Part shown: positions 8,397 to 15,910 of the stretch, in pieces | Layout of the letters: every line of letters begins with the position of its first letter | Position numbering within the stretch: the stretch's first letter is position 1 | NCBI GenBank assembly: GCA_910585275.1 | Contig: CAJUCW010000006.1 | Location: 82,198 to 146,197 of the forward strand | Source: an uncultured Muribaculaceae bacterium | Lineage (GTDB): Bacteria; Bacteroidota; Bacteroidia; Bacteroidales; Muribaculaceae | Length of the DNA stretch: 64,000 bases | Reading direction: 5' to 3' | The notes under the pieces: generated by a model | Database searches by the model: none | What the model was told of the DNA's origin: nothing | Seen by the model: only the letters and a program-made list of their open reading frames with translations | Translations under genes and position numbers: made by a program

Positions 8397-10370
8397 ATGG
8401 CAGAGGAAACAGAACTGCAGGAAAACCAGCCGAAAGATTATGTTGCAGACAATATCCAGGTGCTCGAAGGCCTGGAAGCGGTGCGCAAGCGTCCCGCGAT
8501 GTATATTGGCGACATATCCGGACGCGGACTTCATCACCTTGTCTATGAGGTGGTAGATAACTCTATCGACGAGGCTCTCGCCGGATTTGCCAACCATATT
8601 GAGGTGACTATTCTTGAAGACAACTCGATAAAGGTGGTTGACAACGGTCGAGGCATCCCGGTGGACATGCACGAGAAGATGCATAAACCGGCGCTTGAGG
8701 TGGTCCTGACCGTACTCCATGCCGGAGGTAAGTTCGACAAAGGCTCATATAAGGTTTCCGGTGGTCTTCACGGTGTAGGCGTAAGTTGTGTTAACGCGCT
8801 TTCCGACTATCTACGCGCCGAAATCCACCGCGACGGCAAAATTCACATGCAGGAATATGCTTTCGGCAAACCGACATGCGACCTCCGGGTGGTCGGGGAA
8901 ACCGACCATACGGGCACGACCATAGTGTTCCATCCCGACGCATCTATATTCACGGAGACCGTATATGACTACGAGACCCTTGCAAACCGTCTGCGCGACC
9001 TTGCTTATCTCAACGCCGGAATCACGCTGACACTTACCGATATGCGTGAGCTCGACGAGCAGGGAAATCCACGCAGCGACGTTTTCCACAGCGACGAGGG
9101 CCTGAAGCAGTTCGTGCGTTATCTCGACCAGGGCAAGGAGCCGCTCATCGAAGACATCATCCACCTCAACACGATGAAGAACGGTGTTCCGGTAGAGGTG
9201 GCTATGACCTACAATACGTCTTTCTCCGAAAACATATTCTCTTACGTCAATAATATCAACACCATAGAGGGAGGAACCCATCTCACCGGTTTCCGCCGCG
9301 GCCTTACATCGACTCTCAAAAAGTATGCCGACGACAATCATCTGCTCGACAAACTCAAGATAGAGCTTTCGAAAGAAGATTTCCGCGACGGTCTTACCGC
9401 CGTGGTTTCCGTGAAGGTGGCCGAGCCTCAGTTCGAGGGACAGACCAAAACCAAGCTCGGAAACAACGATGTGGGCGGAGTGGTGCAGACCGCAGTAAGC
9501 GAAGCTCTCCGCTATTATCTGGAGGAGCATCCGAAGCAGGCGCGTGCCATAGTCGATAAGGTGATGCTTGCAGCGCAGGCACGCCATGCCGCCTACAGCG
9601 CGAGGATGAAGGTGCAGCGCAAGTCGCCTCTTTCCGGTGCAGGGCTCCCCGGCAAACTTGCCGACTGCAAGAGCCGTGACGCGGCGGCCTGCGAATTGTT
9701 CCTCGTCGAGGGTGACTCCGCAGGCGGCAGCGCAAAGCAGGGCCGCAACCCGAATTTCCAGGCTATCCTTCCTTTGAGAGGTAAAATACTCAATGTGGAG
9801 AAGGCCATGGACCACAAGGTGTTCGAGAGCGAGGAGATTGTCAATATGTTCAAGGCCCTTGGCGTCACCATCGGCACCGAGGAGGATTCCAAGGAACCCA
9901 ACATGACCAAGCTCCGCTATCACAAGATTATCATCATGACCGATGCCGACGTCGATGGCGCGCATATCGCAACCCTCCTTATGACGTTCTTCTTCCGCCG
10001 CATACGTCCTATTATTGAGAACGGGTATCTCTATATCGCCACCCCGCCGCTCTATAAGTGCAGCACGAAGGGTAAGACCAAGGTGCAGGAATATGCGTGG
10101 GACGAGCAGCAGGTGCAGCGTTTCGTGGATACATATTGCGACGGCAACCGCGACCGCATGGTGCTCCAGCGTTATAAAGGTCTTGGCGAGATGAACCCCG
10201 AGCAGCTTTGGGAAACCACCATGGACCCCGAGAACCGTATGCTCAAGCAGGTGAATCTCATCAACGCCGCAGAGGCAGACCGTACTTTCTCCGTGCTTAT
10301 GGGCGAGGAAGTGGGACCGCGCCGCGAGTTTATCGAAGCGCACGCCACTTACGCCAACATCGACGCCTGA
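8397..10370 (+). CDS. gyrB: DNA gyrase subunit B
   Basis: ATPase subunit of gyrase, introducing negative supercoils together with GyrA. GHKL ATPase motifs are all seen: EVVDNSIDEALAG, DNGRGIPV, GGLHGVGVSCVNALS. The transducer follows, then the Toprim region with ELFLVEGDSAGGSAKQGRN, LPLRGKILNVEKA and MTDADVDGAHI, and the C-terminal QRYKGLGEMNPEQLWETTMD. The protein is ~657 residues, normal for gyrases lacking the extra insert. The ATG at 8397 is preferred; a TTG nine codons earlier (8370) is in frame but adds only an unconserved tail. A 23-bp hairpin follows 14 bases after the stop. Confidence 0.97.
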   Translation: MAEETELQENQPKDYVADNIQVLEGLEAVRKRPAMYIGDISGRGLHHLVYEVVDNSIDEALAGFANHIEVTILEDNSIKVVDNGRGIPVDMHEKMHKPALEVVLTVLHAGGKFDKGSYKVSGGLHGVGVSCVNALSDYLRAEIHRDGKIHMQEYAFGKPTCDLRVVGETDHTGTTIVFHPDASIFTETVYDYETLANRLRDLAYLNAGITLTLTDMRELDEQGNPRSDVFHSDEGLKQFVRYLDQGKEPLIEDIIHLNTMKNGVPVEVAMTYNTSFSENIFSYVNNINTIEGGTHLTGFRRGLTSTLKKYADDNHLLDKLKIELSKEDFRDGLTAVVSVKVAEPQFEGQTKTKLGNNDVGGVVQTAVSEALRYYLEEHPKQARAIVDKVMLAAQARHAAYSARMKVQRKSPLSGAGLPGKLADCKSRDAAACELFLVEGDSAGGSAKQGRNPNFQAILPLRGKILNVEKAMDHKVFESEEIVNMFKALGVTIGTEEDSKEPNMTKLRYHKIIIMTDADVDGAHIATLLMTFFFRRIRPIIENGYLYIATPPLYKCSTKGKTKVQEYAWDEQQVQRFVDTYCDGNRDRMVLQRYKGLGEMNPEQLWETTMDPENRMLKQVNLINAAEADRTFSVLMGEEVGPRREFIEAHATYANIDA

Positions 10371-10384
10371 CAAATATAATGTAA

Positions 10385-10434
10385 TATAAACACGATGTGC
10401 CCTGCGGTTCACCGCAGGGCACATCGTGTTTATA
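10385..10434. terminator. bidirectional terminator, perfect 23-bp hairpin
   Basis: Arms 10385-10407 and 10412-10434 are exact reverse complements around TTCA. It separates gyrB from the convergent ATPase gene and covers the last codon and stop of that gene. Confidence 0.9.
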
Positions 10435-11572
10435 GTCCCCTTTGTTTTCGAAGCCAACGCATGAAAAACATGTCGTACAGAAATGTTGACGACCCTTCGC
10501 GTGATATGATGCCGTCTTTATGAAGCCGGTTGAGGGCGGCCTGAAGTGATGACGCGGTTGAAAAACCGCTCTCTTTAAGTGAATCGCCGGAAAGAATGTT
10601 TTCGACGCATCTTTTGCATGCAAGATAATACACAAGTTCCCTTTGTTTTGAAGTCAGTCTCGACATAATCTCCCGGTAACTGTATTCTTGCATTCCTATG
10701 ATATTTTCCTCGGCTTTGTCAATCATGTCACGACTTAGGGTCCCACCCGCTTCTGTTATGGCGAAAAGTTCGTTCATCATCATCTGGATGAACCATGTTA
10801 TGCCAGACATTCGCGAATATATTTCCTCGATTGTGGAAATGTCGCCTGTCTTACCGTAATCGGAAAAACGTTGCATCGCAAACTCCACATACTTGTTTTG
10901 GGGAATGGGTTTCAGAGGGTAGGTCAGCACGCTTTGATAGAACGGTTTGGTAGGACTGTTGAAAATAAGGTTCATCATGGATTCCGAACTGCCTGCGAAA
11001 ATAAAGCGGGTGTTTTTAGCTTTCTGTACGTAAGTGCGAATCAAGGCTTCCGTTTTGCCTCCTGGGTAGGTGGCGATTTCCTGAAATTCGTCGATTGCGA
11101 CAATGCATCTGCGGTCGGATGACTCAAGATAGTCAAATATTTCTGAAAGCGTGAGTTCGGGCTCATTGAGTTGTCTGGCGGTTATGTTCAATGATGGTTC
11201 CCCGGATATTGGGTCAATGCTTAGCGATGGCCTGAGACTGCTTACCGCCTCTATGAATTTTTTCCATCCCGAACGCCGTTTCATCACGATTTCTCTGAAC
11301 ACGGCATGTCCGAGGGTAGAAATCATTTCTTCAATCGAAGAAGTGGCATATATGTCGATGAAGATTGTGTGGTAAGTTGATTTTATTGTTTCCGTTGCAA
11401 AGAAGTGTTCTATCAGTCCTGTCTTGCCCAGCCTTCGAGGAGATATTATTGCAATGTCCCTGCCGTTTTCTATCATTTTTTTCAAGAATGAAGTTTCCGC
11501 TTCACGGTCACAAAAATAGTAACTGTCAATATATCGTCCTATTACGAAAGGATTGCTTTGTTTATTCTTCAT
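10430..11572 (-). CDS. AAA+ ATPase, archaeal-ATPase-like (ATPase_2) family
   Basis: A 380-residue P-loop ATPase. Walker A is SPRRLGKT at residues 44-51, Walker B is CIVAIDEFQE near residue 155, and a sensor-type FAGSSESMM follows. The C-terminal part (from about residue 280) is a winged-helix-like region ending RWLRKQRGL. This is the stand-alone STAND-like ATPase family abundant in Bacteroidetes (Pfam ATPase_2 and relatives); substrates and partners are unknown. No transmembrane segment or nuclease domain is present. The upstream spacer is extremely AT-rich and palindromic. The next gene pair, divergently transcribed, is a toxin-antitoxin module. Family call is firm, function open. Confidence 0.85.
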   Translation of the reverse strand: MKNKQSNPFVIGRYIDSYYFCDREAETSFLKKMIENGRDIAIISPRRLGKTGLIEHFFATETIKSTYHTIFIDIYATSSIEEMISTLGHAVFREIVMKRRSGWKKFIEAVSSLRPSLSIDPISGEPSLNITARQLNEPELTLSEIFDYLESSDRRCIVAIDEFQEIATYPGGKTEALIRTYVQKAKNTRFIFAGSSESMMNLIFNSPTKPFYQSVLTYPLKPIPQNKYVEFAMQRFSDYGKTGDISTIEEIYSRMSGITWFIQMMMNELFAITEAGGTLSRDMIDKAEENIIGMQEYSYREIMSRLTSKQRELVYYLACKRCVENILSGDSLKESGFSTASSLQAALNRLHKDGIISREGSSTFLYDMFFMRWLRKQRGL

Positions 11573-11736
11573 AATTATTTTTATTTTAATTATTGTAGAT
11601 ATAATTATTATAATTATAATAATTGCAAAGATAATAATTATAATTGTAATAACGGCATGTCATGACGGAGTAATGTAAGAAAATTTGAGTCGGTCTTGTT
11701 TTTTTGTAGTGTAATTATAAAACAACGTTATTATAG
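11573..11736. repeat. AT-rich palindromic spacer
   Basis: Repeats of TAATTATTATAATTATAATAATT-type sequence in both orientations lie between the divergent ATPase and toxin-antitoxin genes. On the minus strand TATCTTTG (11633-11626) could be the -7 box of the ATPase gene, without a matching -33 TTG. The palindromes would suit an operator, but this is not shown. Confidence 0.5.
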
Positions 11737-11767
11737 TTGTTTAGAATAATATAAATAATTAATTTTG
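11737..11767 (+). promoter_or_regulatory. PIN toxin-antitoxin promoter
   Basis: TTG at 11737-11739, a 20-nt spacer and TAATTTTG at 11760-11767. The antitoxin ATG follows about 14 bases after the expected start site. Confidence 0.75.
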
Positions 11768-11787
11768 TAGAAACAATATTAGCGATT

Positions 11788-12015
11788 ATGGAAGCTCGGA
11801 CTTTGACCCCAATTCAAAAAGATTTGCTGAGAATGTTTTCATTCGATCATAGTGATGCCTTTGCTAAAGAAATAAAGGAGGTTATAACTCGTCATTTCCA
11901 AACTAAGGTAGATGCGGAAACTGAACGCTTATGGGAATCCGGCATCCTAAATCAAGAAAAATTGGATTTGATTCGGAACGAGGATTTACATGCCATACGT
12001 AAAAGAAATGGATAA
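11788..12015 (+). CDS. small antitoxin-like partner of PIN toxin
   Basis: A 75-residue, mostly helical, charged protein (MEARTLTPIQKDLLRMFSF...). It lies directly upstream of a PIN-domain gene and overlaps it by 8 bases (ATGGATAA carries both the toxin start and this stop), so the two are translationally coupled as in type II toxin-antitoxin operons. The segment with HFQTKVDAETERLWESG resembles small antitoxins that accompany COG1569 PIN toxins in Bacteroidetes. No DNA-binding domain could be identified with confidence. The antitoxin role rests mainly on position, size and coupling. Confidence 0.75.
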   Translation: MEARTLTPIQKDLLRMFSFDHSDAFAKEIKEVITRHFQTKVDAETERLWESGILNQEKLDLIRNEDLHAIRKRNG

Positions 12016-12415
12016 ACTTGTTCTCGACACTAATTCATTGATTCAATGTTTGCCTCTAAGAAGCCGTTATCATGACCTATGGGTTTCATTCTTGGACGGT
12101 CGTAATTATATATGCGTTTCAAATGAGATATTGGACGAGTATGAGGAAATATTGGAGATGAAAACTTCTCATGAATTAGCCTCAAGCGTGATTAAAGTGC
12201 TATTAAACAATCCATATACATTGTTTTGTACTCCTTTCTTCAACTTCAATCTTATAGAGAATGATCCTGACGATAATAAATTTGTGGATTGTGCTGTTTC
12301 TGCCGGGGCAAAGTTTATTGTGACGGAAGACCGTCATTTTAATGTCCTTAAGAAAATTGATTTTCCAAAGGTGGAAATAATAGGATTAGACGATATAATC
12401 AAGAGATATAGATAA
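12008..12415 (+). CDS. PIN-domain ribonuclease toxin (COG1569-like)
   Basis: A 135-residue PIN nuclease, the toxin of a type II module. The acidic residues that hold Mg are visible: Asp7 in VLDTNSLI, Glu40 in SNEILDEY, Asp86-Asp94 in NDPDDNKFVDCA, and Asp108 in IVTEDRHF. The start at 12008 is preferred to an ATG at 11990 because it gives the usual short N-terminus ahead of the first strand and an 8-base overlap with the antitoxin. Target RNA is unknown. The pair sits beside the remains of a second toxin-antitoxin module (13407-14040). Confidence 0.88.
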   Translation: MDKLVLDTNSLIQCLPLRSRYHDLWVSFLDGRNYICVSNEILDEYEEILEMKTSHELASSVIKVLLNNPYTLFCTPFFNFNLIENDPDDNKFVDCAVSAGAKFIVTEDRHFNVLKKIDFPKVEIIGLDDIIKRYR

Positions 12416-12449
12416 AGATTGTTGTTGTAATTGAGTGTTCTTGACTTTT

Positions 12450-13298
12450 ATGAAGACGATTTTCATTATAATTGGAGGGATGGCGGATGTGGCTCATGCC
12501 GGACTCGGAGGGGCCACCCCTTTGATGGCGGCTTCAACCCCCTCTCTCGATGCGCTGGCAAAGTGCGGTTGCTGCGGATTGATTCAGAATATACCCGACG
12601 GTTTTCCGGTTACTACCGAAAACGCTGTGTTGTCGCTGCTCGGTTATGACTTCGAGCGCGGACTCCCTTCCACCCAGACTCTTCGGGCGTTTGGCACGGG
12701 AGCGCCGTTGCTCCAGAGCGATTTGCGTTACTTTGTGATGCCCAAGTTCTCGGGGCATGGCGTGGTGGTGTCAGACAACGAGGCGGTGCGCGGCATCGGA
12801 ATGATGGCTATGCTCCGTCCGCTGTATCCGATGGGGGAATCGGTTGACATCTCAGACAGCCATCCGTGCGGGTCTTTGCACGACAAAGCCCTTCTTGCGA
12901 TAAAAGCGATAGAGATATTCGATTTTGTCATGGTCTATATAAGCGAGACCGACTTTGCATCGCGGCAGCGCGACGTAGATGGCAAAATCGACGCGATAGA
13001 AAGAATTGACAGGGAACTTATAACCCCCGTGGCAGATTATGTATGGAACGCCAAGTTGCAGATGAATCTCGTGGTGGCGTGCGATCACATCACGTCAAGC
13101 CTGACGGGGAAATGCGAAAGGGGAGATGTGCCGGCGGTGGTATATTTCAATGACGACCTCCCTTACGACACAAAAGCGTTTGATGAGGTGACGGCGGCCG
13201 AGGGGCCTCTCAGTGCCCCATTGCCGGGCGACCTTATGCGTCTGTTGGTGTCGTTCGAACCGTTTATTGAAGAAGAAGGCAAAAACGCCGGGTTGTAG
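12450..13298 (+). CDS. degenerate cofactor-independent phosphoglycerate mutase-like protein
   Basis: A 282-residue member of the alkaline-phosphatase/ApgM metalloenzyme superfamily. It starts MKTIFIIIGGMADVAHAGLGG, where ApgM proteins have a DGMAD metal motif; here the first Asp is Gly. ENAVLSLLGYD corresponds to the conserved LSLLGYDP segment, and VACDHITSSL keeps the Asp-His pair, but the His normally found before AGH is replaced (YISETDFASRQRD). The protein is also shorter than usual ApgM (~400). Several metal ligands are therefore missing. ApgM relatives in some bacteria work as homoserine kinases rather than mutases, so a changed or lost activity is plausible. It may be a paralogue with a new role or a decaying enzyme. 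Confidence 0.7.
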   Translation: MKTIFIIIGGMADVAHAGLGGATPLMAASTPSLDALAKCGCCGLIQNIPDGFPVTTENAVLSLLGYDFERGLPSTQTLRAFGTGAPLLQSDLRYFVMPKFSGHGVVVSDNEAVRGIGMMAMLRPLYPMGESVDISDSHPCGSLHDKALLAIKAIEIFDFVMVYISETDFASRQRDVDGKIDAIERIDRELITPVADYVWNAKLQMNLVVACDHITSSLTGKCERGDVPAVVYFNDDLPYDTKAFDEVTAAEGPLSAPLPGDLMRLLVSFEPFIEEEGKNAGL

Positions 13299-13309
13299 AA
13301 AAAGAAAAA

Positions 13310-13327
13310 GGCTGACTCACGTCAGCC
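13310..13327. terminator. terminator between ApgM-like gene and HEPN remnant
   Basis: GGCTGAC (13310-13316) pairs with GTCAGCC (13321-13327) around TCAC. The A-rich left side gives a T-run on the minus strand, so it best ends minus-strand transcription of the decayed HEPN/MNT pair and may also stop the plus-strand gene. Confidence 0.65.
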
Positions 13328-13406
13328 CTGTTTCCTTCAATTAAAACAACAATAACAACTTTTTCAGAACGCTTATAGCAGTATATCTTTGTCTTCTTTT
13401 AAGCTT

Positions 13407-13742
13407 TTAATCCGTTTGCGGATTTTGGGCTTTTGTGAAGAACTGATCTTCATCTTTTTGTTTTGGCGGCTTTATCAGCCTTTTTACGATAATATAACAC
13501 GGGGTGGAGGAAGTTGGTTCAACGCGAAGTGAAATTTTTTTAGTTTTCACTGTCGCGTAGGTTCTCGTATTTGGCAAAATAGCTTCTCCCATTATCTCCG
13601 TCTTCCTTTCAACGGCGCAAATTCGCAATCTGTCTTTTTCAAATAAATCAAAGCGTTTAGGGAAGTCTTTAAAGAATCCCTCCAATTCGGTTATTGCATC
13701 TAATACGTCTTATAGATGCTTTAAAATATATTCATCAGCCAT
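13407..13742 (-). pseudogene. decayed HEPN (HepT-like) gene
   Basis: From an ATG at 13742 the frame reads MADEYILKHL, hits TAA at 13712-13710, then continues DVLDAITELEGFFKDFPK...LRICAVERKTEIMGEA, which is the recognisable DUF86/HEPN helix pair (AVERnxEIiGEA). After MGEA the frame runs into unrelated sequence, and the RX4-6H nuclease motif that normally follows is absent. It overlaps the upstream MNT remnant by 8 bases, the standard arrangement of HEPN/MNT pairs. With one internal stop and a lost C-terminus it cannot make an active protein. The family call is by motif and context. Confidence 0.75.
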
Positions 13743-14040
13743 AAATCACCTGTTTTGTGCGATTGACGTTGGCAATGAAGTATTTGTTACGCAATCCTTT
13801 CCCTACAACCAAATCTACTTTACTTCCAAAAAGTCGCTGCAAAGCTTCACGAAAATCGAAGTAGTTTGTAACATAATCTCACTTTTCATGATCCGTCGTA
13901 TCGAAATCCACAAGTAAATCCACATCGCTATGGTCGTTGAATCTATCAGTGAGAATAGAACCAAAAACGGCCAAAGTCTTGCCCCTATGTTTTCGACAAA
14001 GGTCGATGATTCGTTGCAAATTTAATTCAATCAGCTTCAT
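13735..14040 (-). pseudogene. decayed MNT-domain nucleotidyltransferase gene
   Basis: Starting at an ATG at 14040, the frame gives MKLIELNLQRIIDLCRKHRG, then LAVFGSILTDRFNDHSDVDLLVDF. This is the minimal nucleotidyltransferase signature GS...DxD. TGA at 13881-13879 interrupts it after DHEK, and the frame continues DYVTNYFDFREALQRLFG, KVDLVVGKGLRNKYF and ends TKQVIYG at 13735. Apart from this stop the protein would be complete (~100 residues). MNT proteins add AMP to HEPN toxins and so neutralise them; here both partners are broken. Confidence 0.8.
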
Positions 14041-14156
14041 AAACAGATGTATTATAATTGCAAAGATTACTATTATTTCTGAAATAGAAAACGGCTCAGT
14101 TATGAAAAGCGTTGGAGGTTACATCTCTGTTTTAATCCTTTTTGGATCCGATGACA

Positions 14157-15896
14157 TCAGTTCATCATGTCGAGGTAGATGCCGAGGGCGGTTTCGATCT
14201 CTTTTTTGCCGGGGACGCAGTCGATGATTGAGACGCCGGGGGAGGAGAGGAGCGTGAAGTTGGCATGCCCCACGGAGGCGTTCTTCTTGTCGTGCGACAT
14301 CAGCGAAATCAGTGTGGGGATGTCGTCGCAGTTTACGTTTGTGCGGGGATAATGAGGCTTCAGCACACATTCCGCATATTTCGTCACTTCCCCGGAGTCG
14401 AACCCTTTTAAGATATGACTGAGAATTAACTCCACGAGCATACCATGGGCCACCGCTTCACCGTGGGCGAGAGGTTTGTGCCGCTCTATGGCGAGGCTTT
14501 CGAAAGCATGACCGGCGGTATGGCCGAAATTCAGAATTTTGCGTAGGCCCTTTTCCGTAGGATCTTGCGCCACAACGTCTTCCTTTATTTCCACGCAGCG
14601 TTTCATGGCTGCTTCAAGGCGTTTTTCATCGTCAAGCACGCCGTCAATGTCAAGTAAAGACCGATAGAGCGACTCATCGGCAATGAAACCTGTTTTCAGC
14701 ATTTCGGCGTAACCTGAAACGAGTTCGCGTCGTGAGAGCGTGGCAAGCGGAGCGGCGGTTATAATCACTTCCGAAGGGAGGTGGAACGCTCCGATTTCGT
14801 TTTTCAAACCGTTGAAGTTTATGCCTGTTTTGCCACCTGTAGCCGCATCCACGGCCCCAAGCAACGTCGTGGGGACATTGATGAAGCGTATCCCGCGTTT
14901 GTAGGTGGCTGCCGCGAACCCTCCGATATCGGTCACGAGGCCGCCGCCGATGTTCACCACAAGGCTATGACGGGTGGCGCCCGCTTCTTCCAACGCATTC
15001 CATATGCGCACGACCGAGTCGAGGTTTTTATGGTCTTCCCCGGGTTCAAGCACCACCTTGTTGGCAGTGGCAAGCGTCTTGGAGCCGCTGAAAATCGGCA
15101 ATACGGCGGAATCGACGTTTGTGTCGGTCACGATTGTTACAGTAGCGGGCGATAGCCTCTCGACGGCCTTGTCCAGTTCGTTTATAAGTTGCATGTTGTT
15201 TTCTTTGTTATCAATTCGGTCACCGAGTCCGGTTTCAAGCCAGTCTGCAAAATCGTCCATCGAAGGAAATATTATGTCGGCACCCTCTTTTTCAAACGCT
15301 TCGCGAGGGATGGGCCCCGTAGTTACGGCGATTGTGAAGCATCCGGCAGCTTTCCCTGCCCTTACGCCGAGGGGTGCGTTTTCGACTACGATACATTCCT
15401 CCGGACTTACGGCTGCCTTTGCCGCGCCCATCAGGTAGGGTTCCGGCTCGGGTTTGCCATGTTTCACATCGTTTGCCGTCACCCTCATGTCTGCCGGGAA
15501 CGCGCCGGGATAGTCTTTGTCGAGACTGTTGAGAAGGGAACTTTGTGCCGACCCTGTCACCAGCACGCGTGGTATGCCTGCATTCATGAAAGCACGGATC
15601 ATGCGGTCGGCCCCTTTCATCGGCAGTTTGCGTCCGGAAGCGGTGAAAATCTCCGCCTTGCGGGCATAGAGGTCTTTTTTCTCCTGCTCCGAAGCATCGC
15701 GGTGAAGTTCGCGCCGAAAAATCAGATTGATGGTGGCTGCCCCGGTCATCCCTTCATACAGGTAATATTCGTCCGGATTGGTCTCGATGCCGTATTCCGC
15801 CATCATCTTATGCCATGCGCGTGCGTGATGGCTCATCGAATCGTAAAGCACGCCGTCCATGTCGATAAGCGCGGCGCGTATGCCTGTTGGAAACAT
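14157..15896 (-). CDS. aroB: fused HAD phosphatase / 3-dehydroquinate synthase
   Basis: A 579-residue two-domain protein. Residues 1-225 are a HAD-IA hydrolase of the beta-phosphoglucomutase type: IDMDGVLYDS (motif I), VLVTGSAQSS (II), KHGKPEPEPYL (III) and VVENAPLGVRAG (IV). From Met235 it is AroB, making 3-dehydroquinate from DAHP in the shikimate pathway: VVNIGGGLVTDIGGFAA, PTTLLGAVDAATGGKTGIN, the metal ligands in GYAEMLKTG, NFGHTAGHAFE and AHGEAVAHGM. The linker DNKENN is encoded by AT-rich DNA just before an ATG at 15194, so a separate AroB product by internal initiation is possible. It lies 14 bases after the AsmA-like gene, probably in one transcript. Substrate of the HAD part is unknown. 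Confidence 0.93.
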   Translation of the reverse strand: MFPTGIRAALIDMDGVLYDSMSHHARAWHKMMAEYGIETNPDEYYLYEGMTGAATINLIFRRELHRDASEQEKKDLYARKAEIFTASGRKLPMKGADRMIRAFMNAGIPRVLVTGSAQSSLLNSLDKDYPGAFPADMRVTANDVKHGKPEPEPYLMGAAKAAVSPEECIVVENAPLGVRAGKAAGCFTIAVTTGPIPREAFEKEGADIIFPSMDDFADWLETGLGDRIDNKENNMQLINELDKAVERLSPATVTIVTDTNVDSAVLPIFSGSKTLATANKVVLEPGEDHKNLDSVVRIWNALEEAGATRHSLVVNIGGGLVTDIGGFAAATYKRGIRFINVPTTLLGAVDAATGGKTGINFNGLKNEIGAFHLPSEVIITAAPLATLSRRELVSGYAEMLKTGFIADESLYRSLLDIDGVLDDEKRLEAAMKRCVEIKEDVVAQDPTEKGLRKILNFGHTAGHAFESLAIERHKPLAHGEAVAHGMLVELILSHILKGFDSGEVTKYAECVLKPHYPRTNVNCDDIPTLISLMSHDKKNASVGHANFTLLSSPGVSIIDCVPGKKEIETALGIYLDMMN

Positions 15897-15910
15897 ATCT
15901 TGTTATTTTT

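Noticed and set aside
8811..10457. Long open frame (548 codons) opposite gyrB
   Set aside because: It mirrors gyrB codons, has low-complexity His/Val/Gly content and no protein family motif; gyrB itself has every expected motif.
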